A stretch of DNA of 64,000 nt. Source: Actinophytocola sp. Lineage in GTDB: Bacteria; Actinomycetota; Actinomycetes; Mycobacteriales; Pseudonocardiaceae. The notes below the pieces were generated by a model, which saw only the letters and a program-made list of their open reading frames with translations, made no database searches and was not told the DNA's origin. Shown here piece by piece: positions 1-8,916 of this stretch. The stretch covers positions 472 to 64,471 of the forward strand of contig WHUB01000009.1 of assembly GCA_009377395.1 (NCBI GenBank). Reading direction: 5' to 3'. Position numbers and translations under genes: made by a program. Within the stretch, counting starts at the first letter, position 1. The number at the start of each line of letters is the position of its first letter.

Positions 1-486
1 GCCACGCCTCCCTGCTGGTCGAGCGTAGCGGGTCCGGTGCGCGAGAGAGCCGCCTGGTCCCGGGCAGAGTGAACGTGCTTGTCAGTGCGATTCAAAGCGC
101 GCATGCTGAGTGGTGAACGGATGGCTGAGGCCCGTGACTATGGTGCGCCATTCCGGGCACCAGCGGGCGGCCTTCCCGGGAAAGGCCAGGTGGTGCAGTG
201 TCAGATAACGATCCGCGATTGACTGCCGACTGTGTTCCCACGCCTGGGACGGACTTAACGGACCAGACGGGATTGTGAGCAGTCGCCCGGGCGGGCGTCC
301 GATCCGTGCGCCACATCCTCGCGCACCACGATGGTGATCCGGCGCTACCTCGGTACGGCCTCTGCGCCCATGCCGGCAGTGCCAGCCGTCGGCCCGCCAG
401 CAGCCAATCGCCGTACAACTCGTCAATGCCTGGGTGCGGCTCCCAACCTGACAGCGCGGGGCCGCACCCAGGCGTATGCGGGACAC
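1..486. other. Left edge, no supported gene
   Basis: The ORFs here (82..486 and the tail of 92..1111 on the minus strand, several on plus) are arginine/proline-rich shadow frames with no recognisable domain. The only structure I can support is the hairpin at 429-472 that follows the peptidase gene. A gene entering from the left cannot be excluded because the window starts here. Confidence 0.5.
429..472 (-). terminator. Hairpin terminator after the M28 peptidase gene
   Basis: Perfect 12-bp arms (CCTGGGTGCGGC at 429-440 and GCCGCACCCAGG at 461-472) are separated by 20 nt. They begin 15 nt beyond the stop of the minus-strand peptidase gene. There is no U-tract, as is common in high-GC actinobacteria. 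Confidence 0.6.
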
Positions 487-2016
487 CTACCGCGAGTCGC
501 GGTTGCCCTCGGCGTCGGCGTGCCCGTCCGAGGTCCGCATCCGCTCGCCGAAGCGCTGCGCCGCGACCCGCGTCCGTGACTTCGCCGCGTCCGGCGCGAC
601 GCCGTTGACGTCCTCCGTACTCAACGCGTACCTGCCGATCGTCGCCGCCATCGCGTCGGCGTTCACGTCGAGCGCGTCGTAGTCGACGTTGCCGAGCGTG
701 TCGCACGCCTTGTGGTAACACTCGTCGTACGCGACACCGGCCTCCCCGCCCCACTTCTCGGCCTGCGCCTCGGTCATCTTCACCTCGGCGCCGGTGAACA
801 GGCCACCGGACGGAATGCCGACCTCGATGAACGGCCCGTAGTCGGACCGGCCGGTGAAGTCCGTGCCCTCGGTCGGGGTGCCGCTGTGCCGGAGGTAGGA
901 GGCGAAGTCCTGCTCGATCGCGGCGGACCCGTACGGGCCTGGACCCGCGCCGACGCCGTCTGAGTCGTCGCCGTCGTAGACGAAGTAGCCCGCGTTCGGC
1001 GAGGCGATCATGTCGAAGTTCAGGTACATCGCGATGTCGAGCTGCTGCTCGAACGACAGCTGCTCCACGTAGTGATCGGACCCGACGAGGCCCAACTCCT
1101 CCGCGCCCCACCAGGCGAACCGCACCGCGTTCTCCACCTTCGGCTCGCCGCCGAGCGCGAGCGCGGTCTGCAACAGACCGGCGGCGCCGCTGCCGTTGTC
1201 GTTGATGCCGGGACCGGACGTCACGCTGTCCAGATGCGCCCCGGCCATCACGACGTTGTCCTTGCGGCCGGTCTTGGTCTGGGCGATGACGTTGTACGTC
1301 GTGCGGTTCTCGGTGACGCCCTCGATGGTGAGGGTGGCCTTTTCGCCCGCCTGCTCGATCAGCTTCTCGCCCTGCACCCGCGGCACACCGGCCGTGGGGA
1401 TCTGTCCCGGCTCGCCGAGCGTGCCGAGAACCGGGCCGGGCTCGTCGTTGTAGATCACCGCAGCGACCGCGCCCGCGCGGGCCGCGTACCGCTGCTTGTC
1501 ATAGAACGTGCAGGTGCCGCGCTTGATCAGCGCGATCTTGCCGGTGACGTCGACGTCGTCGTAGTCGGCCCGGCCACAGCCAGGGGTGTCGTCGACCGGC
1601 ACCGCGGCCAGCGGAGCGGTGACGCCACCGTCCGGAGTGGACGGGCTGTAGCTCATCCTGACGGCGTCGTAGCTCGCGCCGCCGCTGGTGAGGCGTTCCG
1701 CGGTCGTCTCGTCGTAGACGAACGGGAACTTCTGCCGGGTGACGTCGTAGCCCGCGTCCGCCAGCTTCCCGGCGATGTACTCCGCCGAACGGTTGTAGCC
1801 CGCCGTGCTCGCCGCACGAGTCCCGCCGTTCTGGTCGGCGATCCGTTGCAGCGCGATCAGATGCCGGTTGATGTTGTCGGCGCTCACGGCCTGCGCCAGC
1901 TCCGGTGGCAACGACCCCTCCTGCTGTGCCGCGGCGCCCGGTCCCGTGATGAGAACAAGCGCGGCGCTCGCGCCCACCGCCAACGCGGCGGCGAGCCGGT
2001 TCCTCGTGGCTGGCAT
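487..2016 (-). CDS. Secreted M28 family zinc aminopeptidase with PA domain
   Basis: A secreted metallo-aminopeptidase of family M28 (Streptomyces SGAP-like), 509 aa, that would remove N-terminal residues from peptides outside the cell. The ORF track extends to 3180, but the ATG at 2016 has a strong upstream GGGGGAG and begins a classic Sec signal peptide (RNRLAAALAVGASAALVL, then AAAQQ). A PA domain follows at roughly residues 140-230. The M28 core shows the zinc ligands in AGAHLDSV, GINDNGSG and WWGAEELGLVGS, and a later Asp in NFDMIAS. The last 30 residues are charged and probably disordered. It is divergent from the oxidoreductase at 2107, with a 90-bp shared promoter region. Family assignment is secure; natural substrate unknown. 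Confidence 0.9.
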   Translation of the reverse strand: MPATRNRLAAALAVGASAALVLITGPGAAAQQEGSLPPELAQAVSADNINRHLIALQRIADQNGGTRAASTAGYNRSAEYIAGKLADAGYDVTRQKFPFVYDETTAERLTSGGASYDAVRMSYSPSTPDGGVTAPLAAVPVDDTPGCGRADYDDVDVTGKIALIKRGTCTFYDKQRYAARAGAVAAVIYNDEPGPVLGTLGEPGQIPTAGVPRVQGEKLIEQAGEKATLTIEGVTENRTTYNVIAQTKTGRKDNVVMAGAHLDSVTSGPGINDNGSGAAGLLQTALALGGEPKVENAVRFAWWGAEELGLVGSDHYVEQLSFEQQLDIAMYLNFDMIASPNAGYFVYDGDDSDGVGAGPGPYGSAAIEQDFASYLRHSGTPTEGTDFTGRSDYGPFIEVGIPSGGLFTGAEVKMTEAQAEKWGGEAGVAYDECYHKACDTLGNVDYDALDVNADAMAATIGRYALSTEDVNGVAPDAAKSRTRVAAQRFGERMRTSDGHADAEGNRDSR

Positions 2017-2106
2017 GAAGGAACTCCCCCTCGTCGTCGTCGGGTTCCGCTCGGTGACCATGGTTACTCGGCAACGGCGAAACCGCGCGATGACACACTG
2101 AGGGGC

Positions 2107-3081
2107 ATGCATGCGATCACCATCAGTGAGCCAGGTGGGCCAGAGGTACTGACGTGGACCGAGGTCCCGGACGCGGTCGCGGGGCCGGGCGAGGTGCTCG
2201 TCGACGTCGCCGCGTCGGCGGTCAACCGCGCTGACCTGCTCCAACGACAGGGCTTCTATCCGCCTCCCCCCGGCGCGAGCGAGTACCCGGGCCTGGAGTG
2301 TTCCGGCACCGTCGCCGAGGTCGGCGAGGGCGTCACCGGCTGGCAGCCGGGCGACCAGGTGTGCGCCCTGCTCGCCGGCGGCGGCTACGCGGAGCAGGTC
2401 GCGGTGCCCGCCGAGCAGCTGCTGCCGGTGCCCGGCGAGGTGGAACTGCTCGCCGCCGCCGGGCTGCCCGAGGTGGCGTGCACGGTGTGGTCCAACGTCG
2501 TCATGCACGCGCGGCTCGGCGAGGACGAGCTGCTGCTGGTGCACGGCGGCGCGGGCGGGGTCGGCACCCACGCCATCCAGGTGGCCAAGGCGCTCGGCGC
2601 GCGGGTCGCTGTCACCGCCGGGGACGACGACCGGCTGGACCGGTGCGGCCAGCTCGGCGCCGACATCTTGATCAACTACCGCACGCAGGACTTCGTCGCG
2701 ACCGTCAAGGAACACGGCGGCGCGGACGTGATCCTGGACGTCATGGGCGCCAAGTACCTCGAGAGCAACGTCAACGCGCTCACCACCGGCGGCAGGCTGA
2801 TCATCATCGGCATGCAGGGCGGCCGGAAGGGCGAGCTGGACATCGCGAAGCTGCTCACCAAACGCGCGAGCGTCGCGGCGACCAGCCTGCGGGCGCGCCC
2901 GCTCGAGGAGAAGGCCGCCATCGTCGCCGACGTCCGCGAGCGGCTGTGGCCGCTGGTGGAGCAGGGCACGGTCGCCCCGGTGATCGACCAGGTGATCCCG
3001 ATGTCGAACGCCGGGGAGGCACACCGGGCGCTCGACGCGGGCGGCGTCTTCGGCAAGATCGTGCTCGCCGCGCACTCCTGA
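2107..3081 (+). CDS. NAD(P)H:quinone oxidoreductase, zinc-free MDR family
   Basis: A medium-chain dehydrogenase/reductase of the quinone oxidoreductase (QOR/PIG3) type, 324 aa, expected to reduce quinones or enals with NADPH in the cytoplasm. The upstream part of ORF 1072 is not coding; the ATG at 2107 has GAGGGG in front and gives the family N-terminus. Seen: the GroES-like fold with NRADLLQRQG and PPPPGASEYPG, then the Rossmann fold with HGGAGGVGTHAIQVAKALGA. No structural zinc-cysteine lobe is present. It converges on the class V aminotransferase-like gene with only 4 bp between stops. The same pair (Rv3777/Rv3778c) occurs in mycobacteria, as I recall. Confidence 0.9.
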   Translation: MHAITISEPGGPEVLTWTEVPDAVAGPGEVLVDVAASAVNRADLLQRQGFYPPPPGASEYPGLECSGTVAEVGEGVTGWQPGDQVCALLAGGGYAEQVAVPAEQLLPVPGEVELLAAAGLPEVACTVWSNVVMHARLGEDELLLVHGGAGGVGTHAIQVAKALGARVAVTAGDDDRLDRCGQLGADILINYRTQDFVATVKEHGGADVILDVMGAKYLESNVNALTTGGRLIIIGMQGGRKGELDIAKLLTKRASVAATSLRARPLEEKAAIVADVRERLWPLVEQGTVAPVIDQVIPMSNAGEAHRALDAGGVFGKIVLAAHS

Positions 3082-3085
3082 GCGC

Positions 3086-4285
3086 TCAGCGGAGCTGGCG
3101 CAGGGCGCGGACGAGCTGGTTGACGTCGAAGTCATTGCTGTAGTGCGCCAGCCCGATCCGCACCGCGCCGCCGACCTCACCGACGCCGAGCGAGGCGAAC
3201 AGGCCGTCGGAGTCGTCGGCGACGAACGCGCACACGCCCTGCGTGGCGAGGTGGGCGGCGACCTCGCTCGCCTTCCTGCCCGCGACGGTCACCGCGAGCG
3301 CGGGGATGCGGCGGATGGCGTCGCCGATGACGGTGACGTGCGGCATCGCCCGCAGCTCGGTCAGCATCCGGTCGAGCAGCTCGCCGGTGTAGCCCTTGAC
3401 CGAGCCCATCGACGTCAGCAGCCGGTTGCGGCGCGAGCCCTTCGCGGCGTCGTCCAGGTTGGACAGGAAGTCGATCGACGCCACGAGCCCGGCGAGCGTC
3501 GGGTACGGGTGCGGCCCGAGCTCGAGCCGCTCGGGGCCTACGGCGTGGGTGTCCAGCGCGACCGACCGCAGCCGGTTGAGCATGCCGGCGTCGCGGAACA
3601 CCAGCGCGCCGACGGCCGGCCCGCCCCAGGTCAGCGCCGACAGCGCGACGACGTCGGCGCCGGACGCGGCGATGTCGAACGGCACGAACGGCGCCGCGTA
3701 GGTGGCGTCGACGAACACCATCGCGCCGACCCGCTTGGCGAACTCGGCCACCGTCGGCAGGTCCGGCCGGGTGCCGACGGTGCCCGCGGCGGCCGTTATC
3801 GCGACCACCTTCGTCCGCGCCGACACCAGGTTCTCGTACTGCCACGCCGGTAGCTCGCAGCTCTCGATGTCGATCTCGCCCCAGCGCACCGCGCCGCCGA
3901 TGCGACGCATGGCCTGCTGCCACGGCCGCTGGTTGGACGGCTCGTCGAGCCGGGAGACGACGGCCTCGTCACCGAGCGTCCAGTTCGCCGAGCACACCTC
4001 CGCGAACCGCTTGATGAGCACCGGCGCGTTCGGCCCGAGCACGACGCCGTCAGGGTGCCCGCCGACGAGGTCGGCCACCGCGCGCCGGGCGGCGGACACG
4101 ATGCTGTCGGCTCGCTGCGAAGCGGGAAACGGGGCGCCAGGACCGGAGACCGGCGCCCGCATGGCGGTCACGACAGCCGACGCGACCTGCTCGGGGACCA
4201 GCATTCCGGCCCCGCCGTCGAGGTGAACCCACCCGTCACCCAGCGCGGGATAGAGCCCGCGAATCCGAGCGATGTCGAACGGCAT
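3086..4285 (-). CDS. Class V aminotransferase-like protein (Rv3778c type), PLP lysine missing
   Basis: 399 aa with the fold of cysteine desulfurase-like class V aminotransferases: N-terminal LYPALGDGWVHLDGGAGML, a mid-protein VFVDATYAAPFVPFDI (the PLP aspartate region) and C-terminal GGAVRIGLAHYSNDFDV. Where SufS/IscS-type enzymes carry the Schiff-base lysine in a S-x-H-K motif, this protein reads VVALSALTWGGPAVG, so no lysine sits there. From memory Rv3778c of M. tuberculosis has NAHAWGGP at this place, which suggests a family trait rather than a local mutation. It may be a non-desulfurase PLP protein or a catalytically inactive scaffold. The ATG at 4285 gives the full family length. Confidence 0.75.
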   Translation of the reverse strand: MPFDIARIRGLYPALGDGWVHLDGGAGMLVPEQVASAVVTAMRAPVSGPGAPFPASQRADSIVSAARRAVADLVGGHPDGVVLGPNAPVLIKRFAEVCSANWTLGDEAVVSRLDEPSNQRPWQQAMRRIGGAVRWGEIDIESCELPAWQYENLVSARTKVVAITAAAGTVGTRPDLPTVAEFAKRVGAMVFVDATYAAPFVPFDIAASGADVVALSALTWGGPAVGALVFRDAGMLNRLRSVALDTHAVGPERLELGPHPYPTLAGLVASIDFLSNLDDAAKGSRRNRLLTSMGSVKGYTGELLDRMLTELRAMPHVTVIGDAIRRIPALAVTVAGRKASEVAAHLATQGVCAFVADDSDGLFASLGVGEVGGAVRIGLAHYSNDFDVNQLVRALRQLR

Positions 4286-4414
4286 GATGACACCGTACGG
4301 TCGTCCGAAAATCGCGATCCTCCGGGTATCTCATACCGGCGGCCGGCCGGAGGGCATGCCGACTACCCTCGGACGCAGGCAGCGAAGCGGCACGAGCCAC
4401 GCAGGATGGAGCAC

Positions 4415-4987
4415 ATGACCGAGCCGAACACTCCCGACCCCGACCAGCCGAGCGGCGAGCAGGACCAGTCACAACACGTGGTGGTCGTCGGCCCCGACGG
4501 CTCGCCGGTCGGCGCCGCGCGCATCCCGACCGAGGCCGAGGCCAACGAGAAGGACGGCGTCGGTGATCTCGTCGAGGAACCGGCGAAGGTCATGCGCATC
4601 GGCACCATGATCAAGCAGCTGCTCGAGGAGGTCAGGGCCGCGCCGCTCGACGACGCGAGCCGCAACCGGCTCCGCGAGATCCACGAGACGTCGATCAAGG
4701 AGCTGGAGCAGGCCCTGGCGCCCGAGCTGCAGGAGGAGATGGAGCGCCTCGTCGCCCCGTTCACGGCCGACACGACGCCATCGGACGCCGAGCTGCGGAT
4801 CGCGCAGGCCCAGCTGGTCGGCTGGCTCGAGGGGCTGTTCCACGGCATCCAGACCGCGCTGTTCGCACAGCAGATGGCGGCCCGGGTGCAGCTGGAGCAG
4901 ATGCGCAAGGGCCTGCCCGCGGGCAGCCACGGCATGCAGCCCGGCGAGCACCACCCCGGCGTGACGGGCACCGGGCAGTATCTCTAG
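4415..4987 (+). CDS. bpa: Bacterial proteasome activator Bpa (DUF2587)
   Basis: 190 aa, matching Bpa/PafE (Rv3780), the ATP-independent ring that opens the actinobacterial 20S proteasome gate. Seen: a disordered acidic N-terminus, the helical core (VMRIGTMIKQLLEEVRAAPLD, SIKELEQALAPELQEEMERL, LVGWLEGLFHGIQTALFAQQMAA) and a C-terminal GTGQYL, the penultimate-tyrosine gate-opening motif. Two starts are possible, ATG 4406 and ATG 4415; I chose 4415 because AGGA lies about 8 nt upstream. Its neighbours match the mycobacterial order Rv3777-Rv3783. The stop codon overlaps the first bases of the palindromic repeat at 4984. Confidence 0.93.
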   Translation: MTEPNTPDPDQPSGEQDQSQHVVVVGPDGSPVGAARIPTEAEANEKDGVGDLVEEPAKVMRIGTMIKQLLEEVRAAPLDDASRNRLREIHETSIKELEQALAPELQEEMERLVAPFTADTTPSDAELRIAQAQLVGWLEGLFHGIQTALFAQQMAARVQLEQMRKGLPAGSHGMQPGEHHPGVTGTGQYL

Positions 4988-5149
4988 GGCGTGCCTCCCG
5001 GTCTCCGATCGATGGGCTTCGTGATCCAGATTGTCGCGGGCAAGGCGGAGGAGGGGCGCATAGCGGAGCTATGTGCGCCGACGACAACGCGGCCGGCGGC
5101 GATCTGGGCGCGAAGACCGCGATCAGCGAGATCGGGAGGTACGCCCTAG
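4984..5149. repeat. MITE-like long palindromic intergenic element
   Basis: A 166-bp segment bounded by 22-bp inverted ends matching at 20 of 22 positions (outer part CTAGGGCG...CGCCCTAG). Inside it, a second inverted pair (around ATCCAGATTGTCGCGGGC and GCCGGCGGCGATCTGG) extends the foldback, so most of the element could form one imperfect hairpin. It has no ORF and starts inside the bpa stop codon. It resembles miniature repeats scattered between genes in actinomycetes, but no second copy was noticed in this window. Confidence 0.6.
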
Positions 5150-5255
5150 ACCTCTCGCGACGACGCGTTACGCCACGTGCCGTAATGCGGTAACGGTGGG
5201 CAACGCGGGCCGAACACTGTTGGTGGGACTGCTTTCTCGTTGAGGGGAACGCTCG

Positions 5256-6677
5256 ATGTCCACCAGCAAACGCGCCACCGCCACCGTGCTGGCGTGCGCG
5301 TGGGGGGTCGCGGTCGCGTCGCTGGCGACCAGCGCATCCCCGCGCGACGCCGGATCGGCCTCGACGGCCCTGCCGGACACCGTCGCGCATCCGCCGCTGG
5401 CACGGCTCTACCCGCTGCCCGCCGACCGGCAGGACACGGTCGTGGTCCGCAGCATCGGCATGCGGATCACGCCGCTCGCGCAGACCTCCTTCTACGTGCC
5501 CGCGTTCGACGACGGCACCATCCCGGGAGGTGTGCTCGCGGCGTACCGGCGCGCGGCGGAGGTGCTGAGCGAGCGTGACCCGTCGTGCAATCTGCACTGG
5601 TCGGTGATCGCAGGGATCGGCCGCATCGAGTCGGGACACGCGTACGGCGGTGCGCTGCTCGCCGACGGGCGCACGGCCACCCCCATCCTCGGCCCCCGGC
5701 TCGACGGATCTCTGGCGGGCACCGCGACGATTCCCGACAGCACCGGCGGCCGGTTCGACGGCGATCCGGTGTGGGAGCGTGCGGTCGGCCCGATGCAGTT
5801 CCTGCCGTCGACGTGGCTGAGCTACGGCCAGGACGGCAACGGTGACGGCGTCCGCGACCCGCACAACGTCTACGACGCCGCGCTGGGCGCGGCCGTCTAC
5901 CTGTGCGCGGGCGAGCGTGATCTGTCCCGGCCCGCGGACCTGCGGCAGGCGCTGTTCAGCTACAACCCGTCGCTCGAGTACGTGCGCGCCGTGCTGGCCT
6001 GGGCCGACCACTACGCGGGCCTCGGTCCGCGACCCGGCGCTGGCCACCCGGTCGCCTACACGCTCGCGGCCTCGCGTGTGGCGACCGTGGACCGCCAGGA
6101 TGCACCGAAGCCGAAGCCGGACGACGCCCCGGTGGCACCGAGTCCGGAGCCGACTGGACCGCAGCGTCCGGACTCCGGCGACAGCACCAATACGCCGCCA
6201 CCGCCGAGCAGCGGCGAAGACCCGGCGACGCCGGAGCCGACTGAACCCACGGAGTCCCCAGCGCCGAACAAGCCGACCCAACCGAGCGGCCCGAGCGAGC
6301 CCACCGGACCAACCGAGCCTGCCGAGCCGACGCCCCCAACCGCGCCGGTCGACGAGCCGACCGAGCCCACGGAACCAGCCGCGCCCACGGAACCAGCCGA
6401 GCCCACCGAGCCAGTCGATCCCACGGAACCGGCCGAGCCCGACGATCCGGTGTGCGAGCAGCCAGACGACGAGAGCAACACCGAGGAAACGCCTGCTCCT
6501 GCCGACCAGACCACCGAGCCAGTCGAGACCGAAGAGGCCGTCCAGCCCGAAGACACCACCGCCGAGGACCCGGCCGACCCCGAGACCGCGCCGCCCTGCG
6601 AGCTGCCGGACGAGGACGTAACCCCGGAGCCCGCGACCGAACCGGAGACCGCGCCGTCAGTGCAGCCGGGCGAGTAA
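5256..6677 (+). CDS. Secreted lytic transglycosylase with Pro/Thr/Glu-rich tail
   Basis: 473 aa. The start at 5256 follows GAGGGGAA and begins a signal peptide (ATATVLACAWGVAVASLATS). The catalytic part (about residues 100-270) is an SLT/MltB-like lytic transglycosylase fold, with IAGIGRIESGHAYGG carrying the catalytic Glu, then AVGPMQFLPSTWLSYG and DPHNVYDAALGAAVYLC. Such enzymes cleave peptidoglycan glycan strands to anhydro-muropeptides. From about residue 275 to the end the protein is a low-complexity run of PTEP/PAEPTE units with two cysteines, probably a wall-spanning spacer. There is no membrane anchor or LPXTG. The transcript is separate from the minus-strand glycosylation genes that follow. 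Confidence 0.85.
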   Translation: MSTSKRATATVLACAWGVAVASLATSASPRDAGSASTALPDTVAHPPLARLYPLPADRQDTVVVRSIGMRITPLAQTSFYVPAFDDGTIPGGVLAAYRRAAEVLSERDPSCNLHWSVIAGIGRIESGHAYGGALLADGRTATPILGPRLDGSLAGTATIPDSTGGRFDGDPVWERAVGPMQFLPSTWLSYGQDGNGDGVRDPHNVYDAALGAAVYLCAGERDLSRPADLRQALFSYNPSLEYVRAVLAWADHYAGLGPRPGAGHPVAYTLAASRVATVDRQDAPKPKPDDAPVAPSPEPTGPQRPDSGDSTNTPPPPSSGEDPATPEPTEPTESPAPNKPTQPSGPSEPTGPTEPAEPTPPTAPVDEPTEPTEPAAPTEPAEPTEPVDPTEPAEPDDPVCEQPDDESNTEETPAPADQTTEPVETEEAVQPEDTTAEDPADPETAPPCELPDEDVTPEPATEPETAPSVQPGE

Positions 6678-6693
6678 CCGCCCGCCTGGCGCG

Positions 6694-7872
6694 TCACGCC
6701 TGCCAGCGGCGCGTCCCGGCGCCGTCGTAGATCGACTCCGCCAGCCGCAGCTTGCGCTTGCGGTGGGCGTCGAGCGTCGCGGCGTCGAACCCGCCGCTGT
6801 CCGGCATGTCGGGTGTGTCACCGAGTTCGGACAGCATCGTCCAGCCGGAACCGAGGTCGAGCAGCGCCTGATGCTTCGGTGTGTAGTACTCGGTGCTCAG
6901 CGGCACGGCCACCCCGCCGGCGCCGGCGGCAGCGGCGGCCAGATGCAGGTGGAACCGCGTCGACACCCAGGTCTGCTGCGCGGTGACCGGCAGGCCGTGG
7001 TCCCACAGCTCGGCGAACGAGTAGTGCCGCGCGCCAGGCAGCTCCTGCTCGATCAGCGCGACGATGTGGTTGTCGACGCGCGGGATGCCCTCGACGAAGC
7101 ACACCGTCTCCGGCCGCACCCGCCACGCCCGCAGCAGCGACAGCACCGCGCCCGCGAGCGCGCCCGGGCCGGAGTCGTTGCGGTCGGACTGCACGCACAC
7201 CATCACCTCGGGCGGCTCGGTGTCCGGCCACACCGTCTCCGGCGCGATCGTCGGCTGCTGCGCGATGGTGAGGAAAGCGTCGTCGAGACCGGGCTCGGTG
7301 CCGAGCACGTCGGCGGACTCGGCGTCGCGGACGTCGACGATGTCGAACCGGTCGGTGAGCGCGCGCAGCAGGGCGGTGCCGTCCTCGGGCGGCGGCACGA
7401 GTCCCTGGCCGGTCATCGCGGTGCGGGCGCCGGTCTGCCGCGCGATCGCGGCGGCCCCGCCGAGCAGGCCGAAGTGGTGCGGCCAGATCCCGTTGACGTA
7501 GCCGCCGCCCAGCACGTGCAGGACGTCGGCGCGGCGCAGCAGCTCGATGCCGTGCCGGCGGGCGGGCGACAGACTCGGGTCGTTGACCGCCCGCTGCACC
7601 CAGGCCGCGACCTGCCACGGATCGTTGTCCGAGTCACGACCGGCCTCGCCGCACAGCCGCCACAGCGTGTCGACGAAACGCACCCTGGGATGCGTCCCGC
7701 CGTGCAGCAGCTGCGCCGGGCCGGGCGAGTGGGTGTCGACCCAGACCTCGGCCTCCGGCGCGACCTCGGCGAGGTGCCGCAGCCAGCCGTCCGCGATGAG
7801 CTCGTCGCCGTAGTTCGGGAATCCGGCCGGGGTGATCAGGTAGTAGACAGGGCTGTGGTCCCGGGACGCCAT
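6694..7872 (-). CDS. Polysaccharide pyruvyl transferase family protein
   Basis: 392 aa, cytoplasmic. It resembles CsaB/WcaK-type enzymes that move pyruvate from phosphoenolpyruvate onto a glycan sugar as a ketal. Seen: the N-terminal YYLITPAGFPNYGDELI, a glycine-rich LHVLGGGYVNGIWPHH, then GVAVPLSTEYYTPKHQALL near the C-terminus. It is cotranscribed downstream of the PseG-like gene (9-bp gap). Its place beside the galactan exporter suggests modification of a cell-surface glycan; the acceptor cannot be told from sequence. The family is variable and some members may not be pyruvyltransferases. Confidence 0.78.
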   Translation of the reverse strand: MASRDHSPVYYLITPAGFPNYGDELIADGWLRHLAEVAPEAEVWVDTHSPGPAQLLHGGTHPRVRFVDTLWRLCGEAGRDSDNDPWQVAAWVQRAVNDPSLSPARRHGIELLRRADVLHVLGGGYVNGIWPHHFGLLGGAAAIARQTGARTAMTGQGLVPPPEDGTALLRALTDRFDIVDVRDAESADVLGTEPGLDDAFLTIAQQPTIAPETVWPDTEPPEVMVCVQSDRNDSGPGALAGAVLSLLRAWRVRPETVCFVEGIPRVDNHIVALIEQELPGARHYSFAELWDHGLPVTAQQTWVSTRFHLHLAAAAAGAGGVAVPLSTEYYTPKHQALLDLGSGWTMLSELGDTPDMPDSGGFDAATLDAHRKRKLRLAESIYDGAGTRRWQA

Positions 7873-7881
7873 GCGGCCATC

Positions 7882-8916
7882 CTAGGACGCATCCTCCGCG
7901 AGCGAGGGCGTATCGGGTTCACCCGCGAGTTGCTCATCGATCGCGTCGAGCACCCGGCTCCTGCCCTCGCCGTCGACGGCGCCGGCGGCGCTCTCGCCGC
8001 AGGCAGCGCGCAGGTCGGCGTCGGTGAGCAGGCTGCTCAGCGCCCTGGCGGCTCCACCGATGTCGGTCGCGAGGGTGTCTGCCGTGCCGAGCCCCACCGC
8101 GAGGCCGACGTCGACGGCGGCCCGGTACGCGGGCTCCTGGTTGCCGACGAGCTGGACCAGCGCGGCGGGCGTGCCGATGCAGCACAGCTCGGTCAGGGTC
8201 ACCCCGGCCGCGCTCACCACCAGGTCGGCCTCGGCGAGCAGTCCCGGCAGGCCGTCGTGCGGCATCGTGACGTCGAACCGCTGCCCGCTCGCCTCGGCGG
8301 GGATGTCGGGGTCGCCGTAGGCGAGCACGTCGGCGTGGAACGGCTGCTCGGTGTCCCGCAGGGCGCGCACGATGGCGGTCACGGTGTCGCGCCAGAGCGA
8401 CCCGCCGCCGAGCACGACGACGCGTGGCGGCTGTCCGTCCGGCTGCGACGTGCGGCGTCGCTCGCGGGCGTCGAGCACGGCGGTGCGGATCGGGGCGTAG
8501 CGGGAGCCGGTGAGCACGGTCGGTGAGCCGTCGTCCGGCCGCTGCTGCGGGCGCAGGCTGTCGTCGACGACGATGTCGGCCGCCCGGCGGCCGTGCTCGC
8601 CCGCCTCGACGGAGACGAGCAGCGAGCCGGCCGCGTTGATCGGGTCGCGCAGCTCACCGAGGTCGTAGTGGTCGACGAGCACCGCGTCCGCCTCGGCGGC
8701 GAGCACGCCGAGCGCGGCGGGACCGTCGGCGCCGGTCACGTGCTTGACGCCGAGTACGTCCAGCCGGTCGACCAGCCACTCGGCGCCGTCGATGGTGCCG
8801 GAGTGCGTCACCTGCCAGCCGCGCGCCGTTGCCTCCTCGGCGTACGCGACGGACCGGCCGAGGTGGCCGATGCCCATCGTGCCCGAGGCGTCCGATCGCA
8901 GCAGCAGCCTCGTCAA
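7882..8916 (-). CDS. PseG-like sugar-nucleotide hydrolase / GT-B glycosyltransferase
   Basis: 344 aa. I placed the start at TTG 8916 because AAAGGAGGTG lies 6 nt upstream; the ORF track's longer start adds a basic leader with no support. The N-terminus LLLRSDASGTMGIGHLGRS matches PseG (UDP-2,4-diacetamido-2,4,6-trideoxy-altropyranose hydrolase), and the C-terminal half has MPHDGLPGLLAEADLVVSAAG and a GT28-like nucleotide-binding region. PseG normally works in pseudaminic acid synthesis, but no PseB, C, H, I or F is seen here, so the real substrate is probably another activated sugar. It forms an operon with the pyruvyl transferase-like gene. Confidence 0.7.
   Translation of the reverse strand: MTRLLLRSDASGTMGIGHLGRSVAYAEEATARGWQVTHSGTIDGAEWLVDRLDVLGVKHVTGADGPAALGVLAAEADAVLVDHYDLGELRDPINAAGSLLVSVEAGEHGRRAADIVVDDSLRPQQRPDDGSPTVLTGSRYAPIRTAVLDARERRRTSQPDGQPPRVVVLGGGSLWRDTVTAIVRALRDTEQPFHADVLAYGDPDIPAEASGQRFDVTMPHDGLPGLLAEADLVVSAAGVTLTELCCIGTPAALVQLVGNQEPAYRAAVDVGLAVGLGTADTLATDIGGAARALSSLLTDADLRAACGESAAGAVDGEGRSRVLDAIDEQLAGEPDTPSLAEDAS

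Noticed and set aside
92-1111. 339-aa minus-strand ORF and the 669-aa ORF 1072..3081 upstream part
   Set aside because: Arg/Pro-rich shadow frames of the M28 peptidase and oxidoreductase genes, with no domain or ribosome site.
3079-3088. TGAGCGCTCA as part of the transfer array
   Set aside because: A single copy, 24 kb from the AICE, between two convergent stop codons; probably coincidence or a small hairpin.
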